Origin: Coturnix japonica | Lineage: Eukaryota; Chordata; Aves; Galliformes; Phasianidae | Length of the DNA: 64,000 nucleotides | Assembly: GCF_001577835.2 (NCBI RefSeq) | Contig: NC_029528.1 | Span: forward strand, 2,098,265 to 2,162,264 | Direction of reading: 5' to 3' | Part shown: positions 38,901 to 49,421 of the stretch, piece after piece | Layout of the letters: every line of letters begins with the position of its first letter | Position numbering within the stretch: the first letter of the stretch is position 1 | Made by a program: the position numbers and the translations under genes | The notes under the pieces: model-generated | The model's database searches: none | What the model was told of the DNA's origin: nothing | Seen by the model: the letters and a program-made list of their open reading frames with translations, nothing else

Positions 38901-39891
38901 GTTGCTTGTACTCATGTGATGACTGATCTTCATAGAATTATTATTTGTTGTAATTTGGGACAATAAGATCTGCATCTTTCTCAAAGGTGCTCAGAAGAAC
39001 ACACAGCACATCCCTGCAGAGCCTGCTCCAAATCCTGCGCAGAGCTGCACCATAAAGGCATGGCAGCCTGCAGGGCTATAGTATAACTGAAAGCTGATAT
39101 GGGGAGATCAAGGAAGACACACTTCTATTTTTAAAAAGGAATACAGGGCAGACATAGGAACACTGCCGTGTTTGGGATTTCAGTCCCTGCCCACACTTAC
39201 CAGTCCATTCTCAGATTTTGTTTTCAAATCTAGTTTTATTAACCCAAAACCTAGAAGATGAAAGAAAACATGAATTATATATAGGTTAATTTGAAAAGCA
39301 CGCCTGATTTACTCCTCAAAGCTCCTTTCTAAATCTGCTGCCAACTATTAAAACAAAATAAAACATAACAAAAAGCACAACACGGGTGCTGAATCCCAAG
39401 TTGTAAAGCAGCAGCTTACACAGCTCACACTGCCTTCAGACAGCACTGCCTGCAGTGATCCTGCTGCCCTGCCACAGCACCAGGAGCAGCCTAGGTAAGA
39501 ATGCCTTCATTCATAGTGAGCAGCAGCTTTTTCCCTAGGAAATTACTGACATCAATAGTCCTATTCACGATGGATGGAAGCAGCCAAAATACAACACTCT
39601 GTTTGCTTTCAAAGCAGACAACAGACCTACGGGGAACACGAAGATCTTTGTGCCAGCAAGAATAAGTCACCTCCCTTTGCAGGCAGCCATGGCAATGTGA
39701 AGGTAGGATATGGGAACCCTTGGATTCTAATGGAAATTAGTGGAATATTTATCAGAGAAAAGTAACAAAATCGTAACAGTTTCAAGAATCAGAGAAAGGT
39801 GAAACTTAATTTGGCTTTATTTACCATATCCTTTGGTGAACACATCTCTGGCAGACTTGCCCAGATCAGCATAAGCAGGTGGAACAGCCAT
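32907..39891 (-). CDS. VDAC1: VDAC1, mitochondrial outer-membrane voltage-dependent anion channel
   Basis: Joined CDS on the minus strand: 39891-39825, 39250-39201, 38865-38713, 38622-38570, 36905-36678, 34437-34287, 33799-33742, 32998-32907, giving 283 residues, the exact VDAC length. It forms the 19-strand beta-barrel pore that passes ATP/ADP, metabolites and ions across the outer mitochondrial membrane and binds hexokinase. Seen: the N-terminal helix ([16 protein letters not shown]), the GLIKLDLKT segment with the Gly-Leu-Lys-type nucleotide motif, Glu73 (in MFTEKWN), Cys127 (NLGCDMDF), the eukaryotic porin signature at 225-247 (starting YQIDPDA) and the C-terminus [11 protein letters not shown]. 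Paralogue assignment rests on VDAC1-type residues throughout and no N-terminal extension of the VDAC2 kind. Position 232 is Ser where human VDAC1 has Cys. All junctions are GT-AG and in phase. The ATG has an AAAATGG context directly after the exon 2 acceptor, so the upstream exon is non-coding. Confidence 0.98.
33742..33799 (-). CDS. VDAC1: VDAC1 exon 8
   Basis: 58 bp, acceptor CTCCATCCAG|GCTAAAGTG and donor AAAGCCAG|GTAAGT. Encodes [19 protein letters not shown], the end of the porin signature and the GLGY motif. Human has Thr at the Ile250 position. Confidence 0.96.
34287..34437 (-). CDS. VDAC1: VDAC1 exon 7
   Basis: 151 bp, acceptor TGCCTTCCAG|GAATGATGG and donor TTTTTCT|GTGAGT. Encodes [19 protein letters not shown] through [10 protein letters not shown]. 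The start of the eukaryotic porin signature lies here. Confidence 0.97.
34438..36677 (-). other. VDAC1: VDAC1 intron between exons 6 and 7
   Basis: 2.24 kb of unique AT-rich sequence with one short antisense CR1 tail (34559-34646) close to exon 7. I see no coding signal in it. Confidence 0.8.
34559..34646 (+). repeat. CR1 3' tail in a VDAC1 intron (antisense)
   Basis: Ends with ATTCTGTGATTCTGTGATT, preceded by GGTTGGACTCAATGATCTCT and GGTCCCTTCCAACC, a textbook CR1 3' end. Severely 5'-truncated, and opposite in orientation to VDAC1. Confidence 0.92.
36678..36905 (-). CDS. VDAC1: VDAC1 exon 6
   Basis: 228 bp, the largest coding exon; acceptor GCTTTAG|GAAAAAG, donor AACGT|GTAAGT. Encodes residues 108-184 (from [14 protein letters not shown] to FQLHTNV), including Cys127 and the central strands. 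Confidence 0.97.
36906..38569 (-). other. VDAC1: VDAC1 intron between exons 5 and 6
   Basis: 1.66 kb of unique sequence without recognisable repeats or exons. Confidence 0.8.
38570..38622 (-). CDS. VDAC1: VDAC1 exon 5
   Basis: 53 bp, acceptor TGTTCAG|CTTGCACG and donor ACACTGG|GTAAGA. Encodes [17 protein letters not shown]. The intron between this exon and exon 4 (38623-38712) is only 90 bp. Confidence 0.95.
38713..38865 (-). CDS. VDAC1: VDAC1 exon 4
   Basis: 153 bp, 51 codons, phase 0 at both ends; acceptor CAG|GAATTTACAAG, donor GACCAG|GTAACT. Encodes residues 40-90 including the membrane-facing Glu73, linked in the VDAC literature to hexokinase binding and DCCD reactivity. Confidence 0.96.
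39201..39250 (-). CDS. VDAC1: VDAC1 exon 3
   Basis: 50 bp, acceptor ATCTTCTAG|GTTTTGGG and donor GGACTG|GTAAGT. Encodes the glycine hinge and first beta strands ([16 protein letters not shown]). Confidence 0.95.
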
Positions 39892-39894
39892 TTT
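39825..39894 (-). CDS. VDAC1: VDAC1 exon 2 (first coding exon, N-terminal helix)
   Basis: The acceptor is TTCCCCCCCAG|AAAATGG and the donor GGATATG|GTAAAT. The exon has three untranslated bases, then the ATG at 39891 and 22 codons plus one base. It encodes the amphipathic helix that sits inside the pore and acts in gating, including Lys20. Confidence 0.95.
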
Positions 39895-41078
39895 CTGGGG
39901 GGGAAGGAAAAAAAGAGGGCACAGTTACTATGTTCAGAAAGCTGTTTATTTAATTTGATTAAGCAAAAAGCAATTAAACCAAATTCCTCAGTTTCAGATG
40001 GTTTTATTTTCTATCTAAACCCATCAATTAAGTACAGGCTGAAGAAAGCAGCTACAGCAAATGCTGAGGTTTGAGTTTGTCCTTTTGCTATGTGATAAAC
40101 ACGCATTTACCACTGAGGATGAGAAACACTAAACACTACAGAACAAATACATTAAAAAGAACCCCCAAAACCCACATAAGTTGCCCATGCCTTTCCAAAG
40201 GGTTACCAGCTGTGCCCTTATCACTAGAACCACATGAATGAATAACTTTTTAATCAACTTCTAGGAAACATTTCTCCCATTTCTTGCAACCGATCTATGC
40301 ATTCTGATGCAAGGAATTAGAACCCCAAGGTCATCTGCTCAGCGAATGTAACCAGCACAGACATCCAGCAGCTGCAGCTCCCACCCGTCCCTAACTGACA
40401 GCAGCAAATGGCTAACATTGATGTTAGCAAACTCAACAAACGGGCATCCTTCACCTTCCATTTTCTTTGACTCCAGAATTGCTGTGAACAGATACAATTT
40501 CTCTTTAGCCATTGACCTGGAGGTGCTTTTCTAGGGAAAAAACAAACTTGTTGAGAAGAACGAGGACTGAATGGATGCTACACGTGATCCTGAGAGGAAC
40601 AAACCATCCAAACCCATATTCATTTGTTCTAGGGATGCAAAGTGAAGTGATAAGATGTCCACCTCCTGCCTTTTTATGCAAGACTTCATTTTATAAATGT
40701 GAAGATGAACCACACATGTAGAGCTGGCTCTCACTGCAGCACAGCTCCAGCCAACCTAAGCAGCAAGCTCTTCCCTTCAGCCACAAGCAGAGCAGCCGGC
40801 TGTGAGCACCAGGGACGCAGCCTTGCCACAGCCTGCAGCCTCTTTGGGCAGGTACCACCCCACGAGCTGCAGATAGGCATTCCTTTGGGCAGCTGCTTGG
40901 CCCAACAAGCCGTTGCCTGTTGAAGCAGGATATTGCTATTGCATAAGCGAGGAATCCCTATCCTGGAGGGAACAAACTGGATCTGGTGGCTGAATCAAAG
41001 CCAACGATGTTCACAGAACGCACTGAAAGCAAAGTGCACGCTGCAGTGCAGCTTCAGCTGGGGACATTACCTGCGTGG

Positions 41079-41260
41079 AATCACAGAATCATTAAGGTTG
41101 GAAAGGACTTCCAAGGTGACTGAGTCCAACCCCACCCCACTGTGTCCCCCAGTGCCACATCCCCACAGCTCTGGAACACCACCAGGGTTGGGGACTCCCA
41201 CCTCCCAACCCCCAGCCAGCTGTGCCACTGCATCACTGATCTTTGGATCACATCAGGCCT
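41079..41260 (-). repeat. CR1 LINE fragment in VDAC1 intron 1
   Basis: AATCACAGAATCATTAAGG tip followed by TTGGAAAGGACTTCC, GAGTCCAACCCC and CACCACCAGGGTTGGGGACTCC. Same subfamily type as the copy at 44554. Confidence 0.88.
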
Positions 41261-44200
41261 AAATGTCTCCATTTCTTACAGAATTGTGAATGCTGGGATT
41301 TAAAGTTTGCAAGCACTGCTCTCTACAGGACAAACCATCTCAACAGCGGATCAGGTGTGATTCTGGAAACACAAAACCATCCTTTAGAAATCCACCAATG
41401 AACAAACCAAGTACTTAAAAACATCTCTGAGGAGATCCTCTGCTCCTCAACTGAGGTCCCCAAGAGCACAGCACCACGAGCTGGAGATCACAGCCTGGGG
41501 CAGAGCTCAGTGGAATTAATAGGGCCCCCAGCACAGGATATGGAGGGATGGGTCACTAAGGCTGAGGAATGCATCTTCCCAGCCAGAGCAGCCCGGTCTC
41601 AGGAGAACCCTCTGATGGGTATTTCCATTTAGCATCATCAAAAATTCAGAATGCTACAATCTCTCCATTGGACAATCAGACCACACTGCTCCTCCAGCTG
41701 CACATTGGCATCTATCAGACATATTTTACCAGCAGCCCCTTTGAGTCACTCCATAAAAATCAAACTATTTCCTCGAAAATTGGAAGCCTTGTGAGTTTGG
41801 GTTGGGCTGAGCAGAGCGTTTGTATTTGCCAGGTGGACAGGCCAGGTCAGGCTGCAGCACAGACAGGGCTGCCACGGGACAGCAGGAGATGCTGAGATCT
41901 CCACTTAGGCAATTACTATAATTAAGGGACAATACTGGAAGCCAAATCCCTGTTGTAAGGCAAATCAGGTAAAACACACAGAACAAGGTGCTTGCAATTG
42001 CGAGTGTGGGAAAGGTGATGAAATATGCACGTGCTGGTTAACTCTGCTGTTGTCATCATCAGCAAGAAGAAAAATAATTATTTCTGTTTGCATGGGCTAA
42101 TCAAAGCCTCTTGTTTAACAGATGGAAAACAAAACTGATTACATCCTGTGTGAGTGCAGGTTGGAAGACAAGCATGCTTAGCGGGGATTCAAACTCTTAA
42201 AGGATCAAGGCATGGCCGTGGCCAAGTGCCCTTGCTTTTCACCAGTAGGATCTCAGCACATTAACTCAGATTAGGGTAGGAGTGAAATGAAATCATTGCT
42301 CTCATCCTTCTCCAATTGTGCAAGCATCTCAGAGTGACCACATATACCAGCTCCAGCACAAAGCAGACCAGGGAGGTCACGTACTACATGTTTAAGTAGT
42401 AAAATATTTCCATGTTCTTGAATGGGTAACACTGCCATGCGAGTCGTGACTGAGGCACCCACAGCCCCAGCCAAGATTTCTCTGAACACAAGGCAGCCCA
42501 GCAGAAGGCACTGAAATATTTCCCAGTGTCACAGATGGCAGTTTCACTCTGCAGGGTGGGTCTGGGGATGAAAGCAAACTTGGCCCCAGCAGACAGCAAA
42601 AGCCATCAGGGAGTCCTTTGTAAATGTGAGTCTGTCTCTGTGATGGGTTACTCTCTTACTTGATGCTTCCCTACACAGACTGATCAACTACATGACACTT
42701 AAACGAGGGGAGGAGCTCTCAAAAAAAATTAAGAATATAACCAATGGATGATTAAGCTTCCAACAGGACAATGGGAGTCTATCAGATTTGAGGTTAAGAA
42801 AACAAAAAGGCTGGATTTAATGTTACTCTAGTCACATTTTTCCTAATAAACTTGAACCTGCGCAGCATTCCTTGACTGATACCCACAGGTCTAAATGCTT
42901 CTGCTCCCTGTGCCCGTGAGGATGAGCACTACAGCTCTGGTGCACAGCAGATGCCAAGGGACGCATCTCTATGATACATGGGCTGGGAGGAACCGCATCA
43001 GGCTGTGACACCAACCAATGCTGGTATCACCACGTGAGGATCTTCCGCCTCAAGACCAAAAAAAACCTGATACACTTCCTATTCAGCTCCTTTATGGAAA
43101 GAAAAACTATTCCTTGGTATGAAGTAGCTCTTAAGCACATTTCTGGGCTCGCAGATATGCAGCCATTTATTTCCCCTTGTGGTTTATCTGCAATAGCCCA
43201 CAGCGCTCAATGTGTGGGCACAGCCCCCTGCCCTGCCAGGTGCTGCACTCACTGCTGTGCCCAGCACTGCCTGTGCAGTTTGGTTTTCCCCACTCACATC
43301 TCAAGGCCATTTGAGCCCTGGTGGCAGCGTGCTCAGAGTCCCAGTTCTGCAGAGACGTGAAAATAAATGAAGCCACAAATCACCAGGTAGTGCCATGGGG
43401 TCACACACCACGTCAGGCACAGATATGAGCTTTAGGAGATGCCTGAAGTTTGTAAATGCTCTGCATTATGGAACAGAGCACACGATAAGATTCTCTGCCC
43501 CAACGTGTGCTGTGCCATCACACATCCACAGAGCTGCATGGCTCAAGATTTACAGCCCTGCAGTCTGCAGTTTCATTCATGCAGGTAATAGTGAAAATGT
43601 GCAGCGTCCTTGTGATGATCTACAGCACCTGCAGGACCACAGCCTTCCCACTGCAGCTCTGCTTTCAAACTACATGCACCATAGAGCAGATTTCATCTTT
43701 AAGGATGGATTGATGCCATGGATCTGTAGCACAACAAACACTGGAGCAGAAGGGAAATAAACAGCTTAAAAGCAAACGTAAATACTGTGATTTAGCCTGA
43801 ACTAATATTTACAGAATTAAAGAAAGAAAGAGTCTGCTCTTAATTGCACGGGTATAAATTATGAGCAGTGTTGTACCAAACCCCCTAATTAAGCGATCAC
43901 ACATAAATATCAATTTAACAGAGCTGGGGATGCCGCAGCCTGTTGTAGCTGCTGTTTGCATTAGAAGTGCAAGGAGGAAGAAGTGCACATGCCGTGCATT
44001 GAATTAAGAAATGACAGTAACTCTCGGCTCCTTCCAGCCGCCTGCAGACCAGGAAAGGAGCAGCGCTGCTGTCACTCCCAGCAGTTCAGGGCTCTCCGTG
44101 CACCCAAGGGGGCTCAGCTCAAACGTGCTCAGGGACACATCCCTTGTGCCCGGCCCCTCTGCAGCAATGCCTCACATCCACCAATAGGGGTGACTCATTG

Positions 44201-44553
44201 AAACAACACCTCCCCTCCCAGCACGTTTTGACACCTTGCTCCTCCAGCACCAAAGAAGAGCAATATGGGTTCTCTCTCCCTGCAGCACACATAGGTGAGG
44301 AGCTCCCTGACTGCATCCCATGGGGACATCACTCCTGCTGCCAGGGCAACCCCATTAATGCCCCACATCCCCATTGATGCCCCACATGTCATCACAGTCC
44401 CAAACAGGCTGGAATAAAGGGTGCAGGCTGTGGATATGTGTATGCCTTCCACAGAGCATTCTGGGTGTGGGGATTATAGTAGGTTGCCTTCATAAGGCCT
44501 TTTTGGAAGGAACTCTGAGCAGATCACACTGATTAAATTCCCTGAGGCAGACG

Positions 44554-44760
44554 AATCACAGAATCATTAAAGTTGAAAAGATCATCCAAGACCATTAAAT
44601 CCAACCCCAGCCCCACTGCGCCCATTGATGTGTCCCCAGGTGCCACGTCCCCACATTCTGGAGCAGCTCTGCGGATGGCGACCCCCGCTCCCTGCGCAGC
44701 CCATGCCTGTCCATCACCGATGGAAATCGCTCCTGATATCCAACCCGAACCCTCGAGCAT
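44554..44760 (-). repeat. CR1 LINE fragment in VDAC1 intron 1
   Basis: AATCACAGAATCATTAAAG tip, GATCATCCAAGACCATTAA, AATCCAACCCCAGCCCC and ATATCCAACCCGAACCC in order. It lies just outside the VDAC1 CpG island. Confidence 0.85.
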
Positions 44761-45552
44761 CCCCTGCACTGAGCAGAAACCTCCAAGTGCTCCTGACCCC
44801 CATCACAGCGCGGTGTCAGCATCGCCACGAACATTCCCCACAATATTCCGCGGCGTGCACGGCTCGGGCAGGATGAGTCAGCTCTGCTTCGCGTTCTGAC
44901 GTTTTTCTCTCTTTTTCCTTTTTTTTAAACCAAACCCCCCATGTCGGACGGTCTCCATCACCCTCCAGCAGCTGTTGTACCCAGCGAGGCTGTGACGATG
45001 CACAATGGAGGCAGCTCCCACCGCAGCCGCCCAGAGCTCCCAGTGCAAACCCGACTCGTGCACGTTTCCAGACGGCCATTTCCCCCCACCGCGAGAACTG
45101 AACTTGAAGAATAAACGCAAGTGAAACCAACCAGCGAAGGGCCGCGGCTCGGCCGCTCTGAGCTTCCGAGGTGACCCGAGGCCACCGCGCTGCCCCCCCG
45201 CGTCCCCACGCAGCCGGAGCGGGGCAGTGCAGGTGCCGGGCGCGGCCGCCGACCTTCGCTCGGCGCAGGGGCAGCGCAGCGCCGGGAGCCCCGCGGCTCA
45301 CACCGCCCCCAGCCGCGGCTCCCGACCCGGGGGGCTCCGTCACGCCCGGCCTCAGCTGTCACGGCCCCGGCGCCGCGCCGTGATTTCGTAACCGGGTGCC
45401 GAACATTACGTAAGAAAACAGTTATTCCCGATGTGACGCGGCTCGGAGGGCAAAAAGAACAACTGCCACGAGCCGCCGCCAGCTGCCACCCGGCGCCGGC
45501 CGCCCCCCCCCGCACCACGGTGACCCGGCGCTCCGGACCCCCCTGGCCCTAC

Positions 45553-45700
45553 CTGGCCCCGCCGCGGCGGCAGCACCGCGCTGCGCTCCCGCTCCCGGCG
45601 CCGCCTCGGGCTCCTGCGGCCCCCCCGGTCCCCGTCCCTGTTCCGGCCCCGGCCCGGCGCCTCCCCGGGCTCTGCGGTGGCGGCTGCGTGACGGCGGGCG
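45553..45700 (-). other. VDAC1: Probable VDAC1 non-coding exon 1 (5' end approximate)
   Basis: The first coding exon has a splice acceptor three bases before the ATG, so an upstream untranslated exon must exist. Within the CpG island a good minus-strand donor, GGGCCAG|GTAGGG, ends an exon at 45553. The 5' boundary is a guess: two GC boxes lie at 45727-45745. Known mammalian VDAC1 genes also have a separate non-coding exon 1. Confidence 0.45.
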
Positions 45701-45918
45701 GGGACGGCAGGGAGGGGACAGACGGCGGGGGCGGGAAGGGGCGGGCTCTGCCGCCGCACCGGGTGCCGGGAGCCCTCCCCGGGACTCAGCGGCACCGAAC
45801 GGCCCCGGTTAGATCAGGGCTCAGCACCCCTAAAGCACCTGCGTGGCGCGGCGCTCAGCCCCGGCTGGAAGCTGCGTTGGGTTGGAATTGCCGTTCCCGC
45901 AGGTGGCCGGGCGGGCTG

Positions 45919-45928
45919 TGAGTCAGCA
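45919..45928. promoter_or_regulatory. CNC/small-Maf (antioxidant-type) element
   Basis: TGAGTCAGCA, whose complement is TGCTGACTCA, matches the NRF2/BACH-small Maf consensus. It lies a few hundred bases upstream of the predicted VDAC1 start. Confidence 0.45.
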
Positions 45929-46110
45929 GGCGGCGAATAGCGCGGGGCACGGCCCGGCCGCGGGGCGTGGAGATGCTCCGGTGAACGAGGGCGTTGGGCA
46001 CCTTTAGAACTGCCTCTTGGAGACGTGAATCAGCCTCAGCTGCGGCTGTGTCCAACCCCACGTCCTCCCCGTGACACAGCGCAGCACAACACCGCTGTCG
46101 GAAAGCAGCA

Positions 46111-46130
46111 GGTGCCGGTGCCGGTGCCGG
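46111..46130. repeat. Short (GGTGCC)n tandem
   Basis: Three units of GGTGCC at the edge of the VDAC1 CpG island. Confidence 0.8.
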
Positions 46131-48841
46131 GCTGCGCACGGGCTGAGATAGGAACCGTCATCTCCGCCCTGCAGGGAGCTCCGAGCGTCCCCCGGAGATA
46201 AGCGGCACCAACCCGCCCGGAGAACTGCTGGTCCTGATACCGCCCCTATAGCCGCGGCGTGTGGGGAGGGGGGTTGGCAGGAAAGTCGTTGCAAAGAGTC
46301 CACATCCCACCCATGCCAAGTTTTTATATGATTACTTTTAATAACGATTCCTTGCCTGTCTTTTCTCCTTCGCATACCAGGAGCAGACAGCGAGTGGCAG
46401 AACTCTTGCTTGGCTCACCCCATTGCTTTCCCAGCAGCACTGCCCCAGAAGTTTGCACAGCTGTGGGTCACAGGGAGATCAGAGTCATCTGCTGGAAAAC
46501 AAACCCGGAGCACTCAGCACTCAGAAGGGCACCAGCATAAACCAGGGCCCTTAACACAGCCCCAGAGCCGGGCCACGAGCCCAGAGGTGGCTCAGCTCAG
46601 CCCATGTCTTGGTCCTGCACTAGGGCTCGGGAGTCACTTCTGCAGTTCACTTCATCCCATTTTTGGGGGTGGATGAGCGTTTCCTATCAGATCAGAGCAG
46701 ATCTAGTTTCCAGCTGATGGAAAGCTCCCATGTCTGCATTGGAGCAGAACCATAAAGGCCATAAGCAGGCTGTAAAAGAGCAGGTGTGGGAACATGAAGT
46801 GCTTGGCAAGGAGCACGTTTCTTGTCTGCAGTCAGGGAGCATAACGAAAAGAAAGAAGAGCACAAGAAGAAGAGCCGAGATCCTCTGCAGAGATACAGCC
46901 TATTCCCTCCATCTTTTCCTAACTAACTCACGGGGTTTTTATATCCCAGAGGACTCCTCAGTGAGGGCACGGGTAGGACCGGAGGTGTCTGCGTGATGCG
47001 GCAGCGGGTGAAGGAGCTGCAAAGCGGAGCCGCTCCGGGAAGGACCGTTTGCTCCGCTTTCCATAACGCGTATCTGCCATAAGATGGCAGCAGAGCCCTG
47101 GGATGGAGCTGGCAGCGGTGACAGCTGCTCTGCAGGGCTCTATTTTCCATACGCTCTATGAGCCGAAAATTGTGCTGGTGATAATCGGGGATTACACCGC
47201 GTGTCCCCAAGGGGAAAATCTCTGCTCGTGACGCCACTCGATAGGAAAGAGATTCCTTCAGCAGAATGAGAGCACGCAGATATTTTGGGCACCTCTAGAC
47301 ATCAGACCCCTCTCAAACTTTGCCTGCCTGCTGTTTGGATAATGCTATGTCTTAATTTCATTATCTGAGTGGAAATGGAATAACAGAGAACACAGAAAGA
47401 TGGATTCATTCCACAAGTAATGAGACCCCAAATAATTCACACACAAGGTCCATCCAAACATTCCTCACCGCTGGAAACTTTGGCTCTTGAGCACCCAGAG
47501 AGGTTTGTGCTTGGTGGAAAAATCAAACCTGTTCCTCTCTTTGTTACATAAATCCATCAGCAGGGTTATTTCTCAGCTCAGTGCCGTATCACCAGCGCTG
47601 TGTGGCTGTGACCCTGCATTGGGTGCAGTTTCATGCTGTGGGAACAGGGAATAAATGTGAGTCAGGCACAAAGCCATGGGATCAGCACCTTCTGGTGGTG
47701 TTCAGCTCTGTGTCTGTTTGGAGCAGTGGTGGTGCTGCTCAGGGCATGGTATAGGCAGCCCTTCTGTGTGTTAAAGTGTGCTCCTTCCCATTCAGTTCTG
47801 TCACAACCCAGGGGCAGGAAGCAGTGCTTTCATTCATCATTTTTACGTGGTTTAACCTATGCAAAGTTGTGTGGTTTTTTCTTCTATTTCCAGTAAGAAT
47901 GATCTGCCTAAAATGGAATTATGAGGGGAAAACACTGCCCAGATGCCCCGTGTTGTGAGTTTTACATCAACAGCTTTGGGCTGATTCAAATACAGCTCCA
48001 TCCCTATCTCCAAAGGAAGTAAGAAAAGAAGAACACCAGAAAATTAAAGGGGACCACAATAACAGCAAACTCCCCCCGGCTTCTTTTGATCTCAGATAAC
48101 AGCAGCAGGATGTCCTGACAGCCACGGTGATTTCTGAATCTACACAACCACCTTGTCTTGGAAGCAATGATTTGGTATGTAAGATAAGTGATAAAAACCT
48201 GCCAATGTTCCTTGTAGGCTATTTAAATTCAAAGAGCTGCTGTAAAAGGAAGCATTGGTATTAATTTGGCAGATAAGGCTTCCACTTGTGGTCACAGAGC
48301 TGCAAACCAATGTGATTAATACAAAGCAGTCTAGCACTTCAGGGTTCCTCTGTACAGTTAAGAACAAAATGCATGAGTGCAAACCTACATGTGGCTGAGC
48401 TTTGGGTCTGCATCCTCAGCCCTAAACACAGCTGCATTTCAGTAGCCAATAAAATAGGATGCATCCAACCTGCAGGTCTTTTCCTGTTCTTTGGACAGAA
48501 GTGAGTACATAACACAGGACATCCCATGTCTCTGGTGCTGCTCACAATACAATTCTGTTGTTGCCAGATAACTCTGGATACAGTCAGCTCTGGAGATGGT
48601 AGAAACTACTATTGGAGAGCAGAGCGAGTTCACCTCCTTAGTGCTAACAAATAACGTTCATTAAGAGGTTGCACATCCCAGAGTAGATAGATACACCCAC
48701 ACAGAAAGGTGTACACAGATGGTTCTTGCACTGTCATTTTACACACAGCTTTCCCATCCTTCACCTCCTTCCCAGGCAGTCTGACAGGGAAGCAATGCAC
48801 CCACAGGGGACCTTGTGGGAAGGAGCTGGAACAGATGTGGT

Positions 48842-48907
48842 TGGGGGTGGCAGCGATGGGTTGGTGCTTAGACTTGATGACCTTTTCCAACCTTAATGAT
48901 CTTATGG
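48842..48907 (+). repeat. Short CR1 3' tail
   Basis: GGGGTGGCAGCGATGGGTTGG followed by ACTTGATGACCTTTTCC and AACCTTAATGATCTTATGG is a CR1 3' end in forward orientation. Heavily 5'-truncated. Confidence 0.8.
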
Positions 48908-49370
48908 GGCCATCAAGCAGCTCTCAAGCTCATTCCACCACTCCCCAATCACGCTGCTCAGACAGCCCCAAATATTCAGGCTGGTCAGCTAACCCCATAG
49001 CTGGATGGCAAGAATAGCACAAACATAACATCAGAAACTTGAGAGGAAGGATGACATGGTCAGGAGGCAGCAAGAAAAAAAATACTTTCCTCAGCCCTTT
49101 GAGCAAGGCCTGGCATCAGATTAAAGTCACACTTTGAGCGCACTTGTAATTGCACTCCTGGGTGGAAACTGAGAACTGCATTAGCACAAGACAAGTGTGC
49201 AGCTGAAGGCAGGGGACTGCTCCATGGAAAAGTGTTTTGTTGTTTTTTCCTGGAAGATGGAGGAAGGTGACTGAGCTGGAAGAGCTGCACCACAGCTGCT
49301 CCCAGATCCCCAGAATGGAGCTCTGTGGTTGTTACAGTCCACACCTCCCAGCCCATGTGTTGGGGTATAG

Positions 49371-49373
<3 letters not shown>

Positions 49374-49419
<46 letters not shown>
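49374..49419. repeat. (AT)23 microsatellite
   Basis: 46 bp of uninterrupted AT dinucleotides. Confidence 0.98.

Positions 49420-49421
<2 letters not shown>

Larger units (their letters stand above)
39895..45552 (-). other. VDAC1: VDAC1 intron 1
   Basis: About 5.7 kb if exon 1 ends at 45553. Mostly unique sequence, with two sense-oriented CR1 fragments (41079-41260 and 44554-44760). An AP-1-type TGAGTCA lies at 44874-44880. No further exon is recognisable. Confidence 0.6.
45100..45960 (-). promoter_or_regulatory. VDAC1: VDAC1 CpG-island promoter
   Basis: GC-rich, CpG-dense block with no TATA box. GC boxes (GGGGCGGG) lie at 45727-45735 and 45738-45745. A C/EBP-PAR bZIP-type palindrome ATTACGTAAG lies at 45405-45414, and a CNC/small-Maf element TGAGTCAGCA at 45919-45928. 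It sits 5.7 kb upstream of the first coding exon, where the start of the minus-strand VDAC1 transcript is expected. Confidence 0.8.

Noticed and set aside
45406-45921. Long overlapping ORFs on both strands in the VDAC1 CpG island
   Set aside because: GC-rich DNA lacks stop codons, so long Pro/Arg/Ala-rich ORFs appear in all frames. VDAC1 starts at exon 2.
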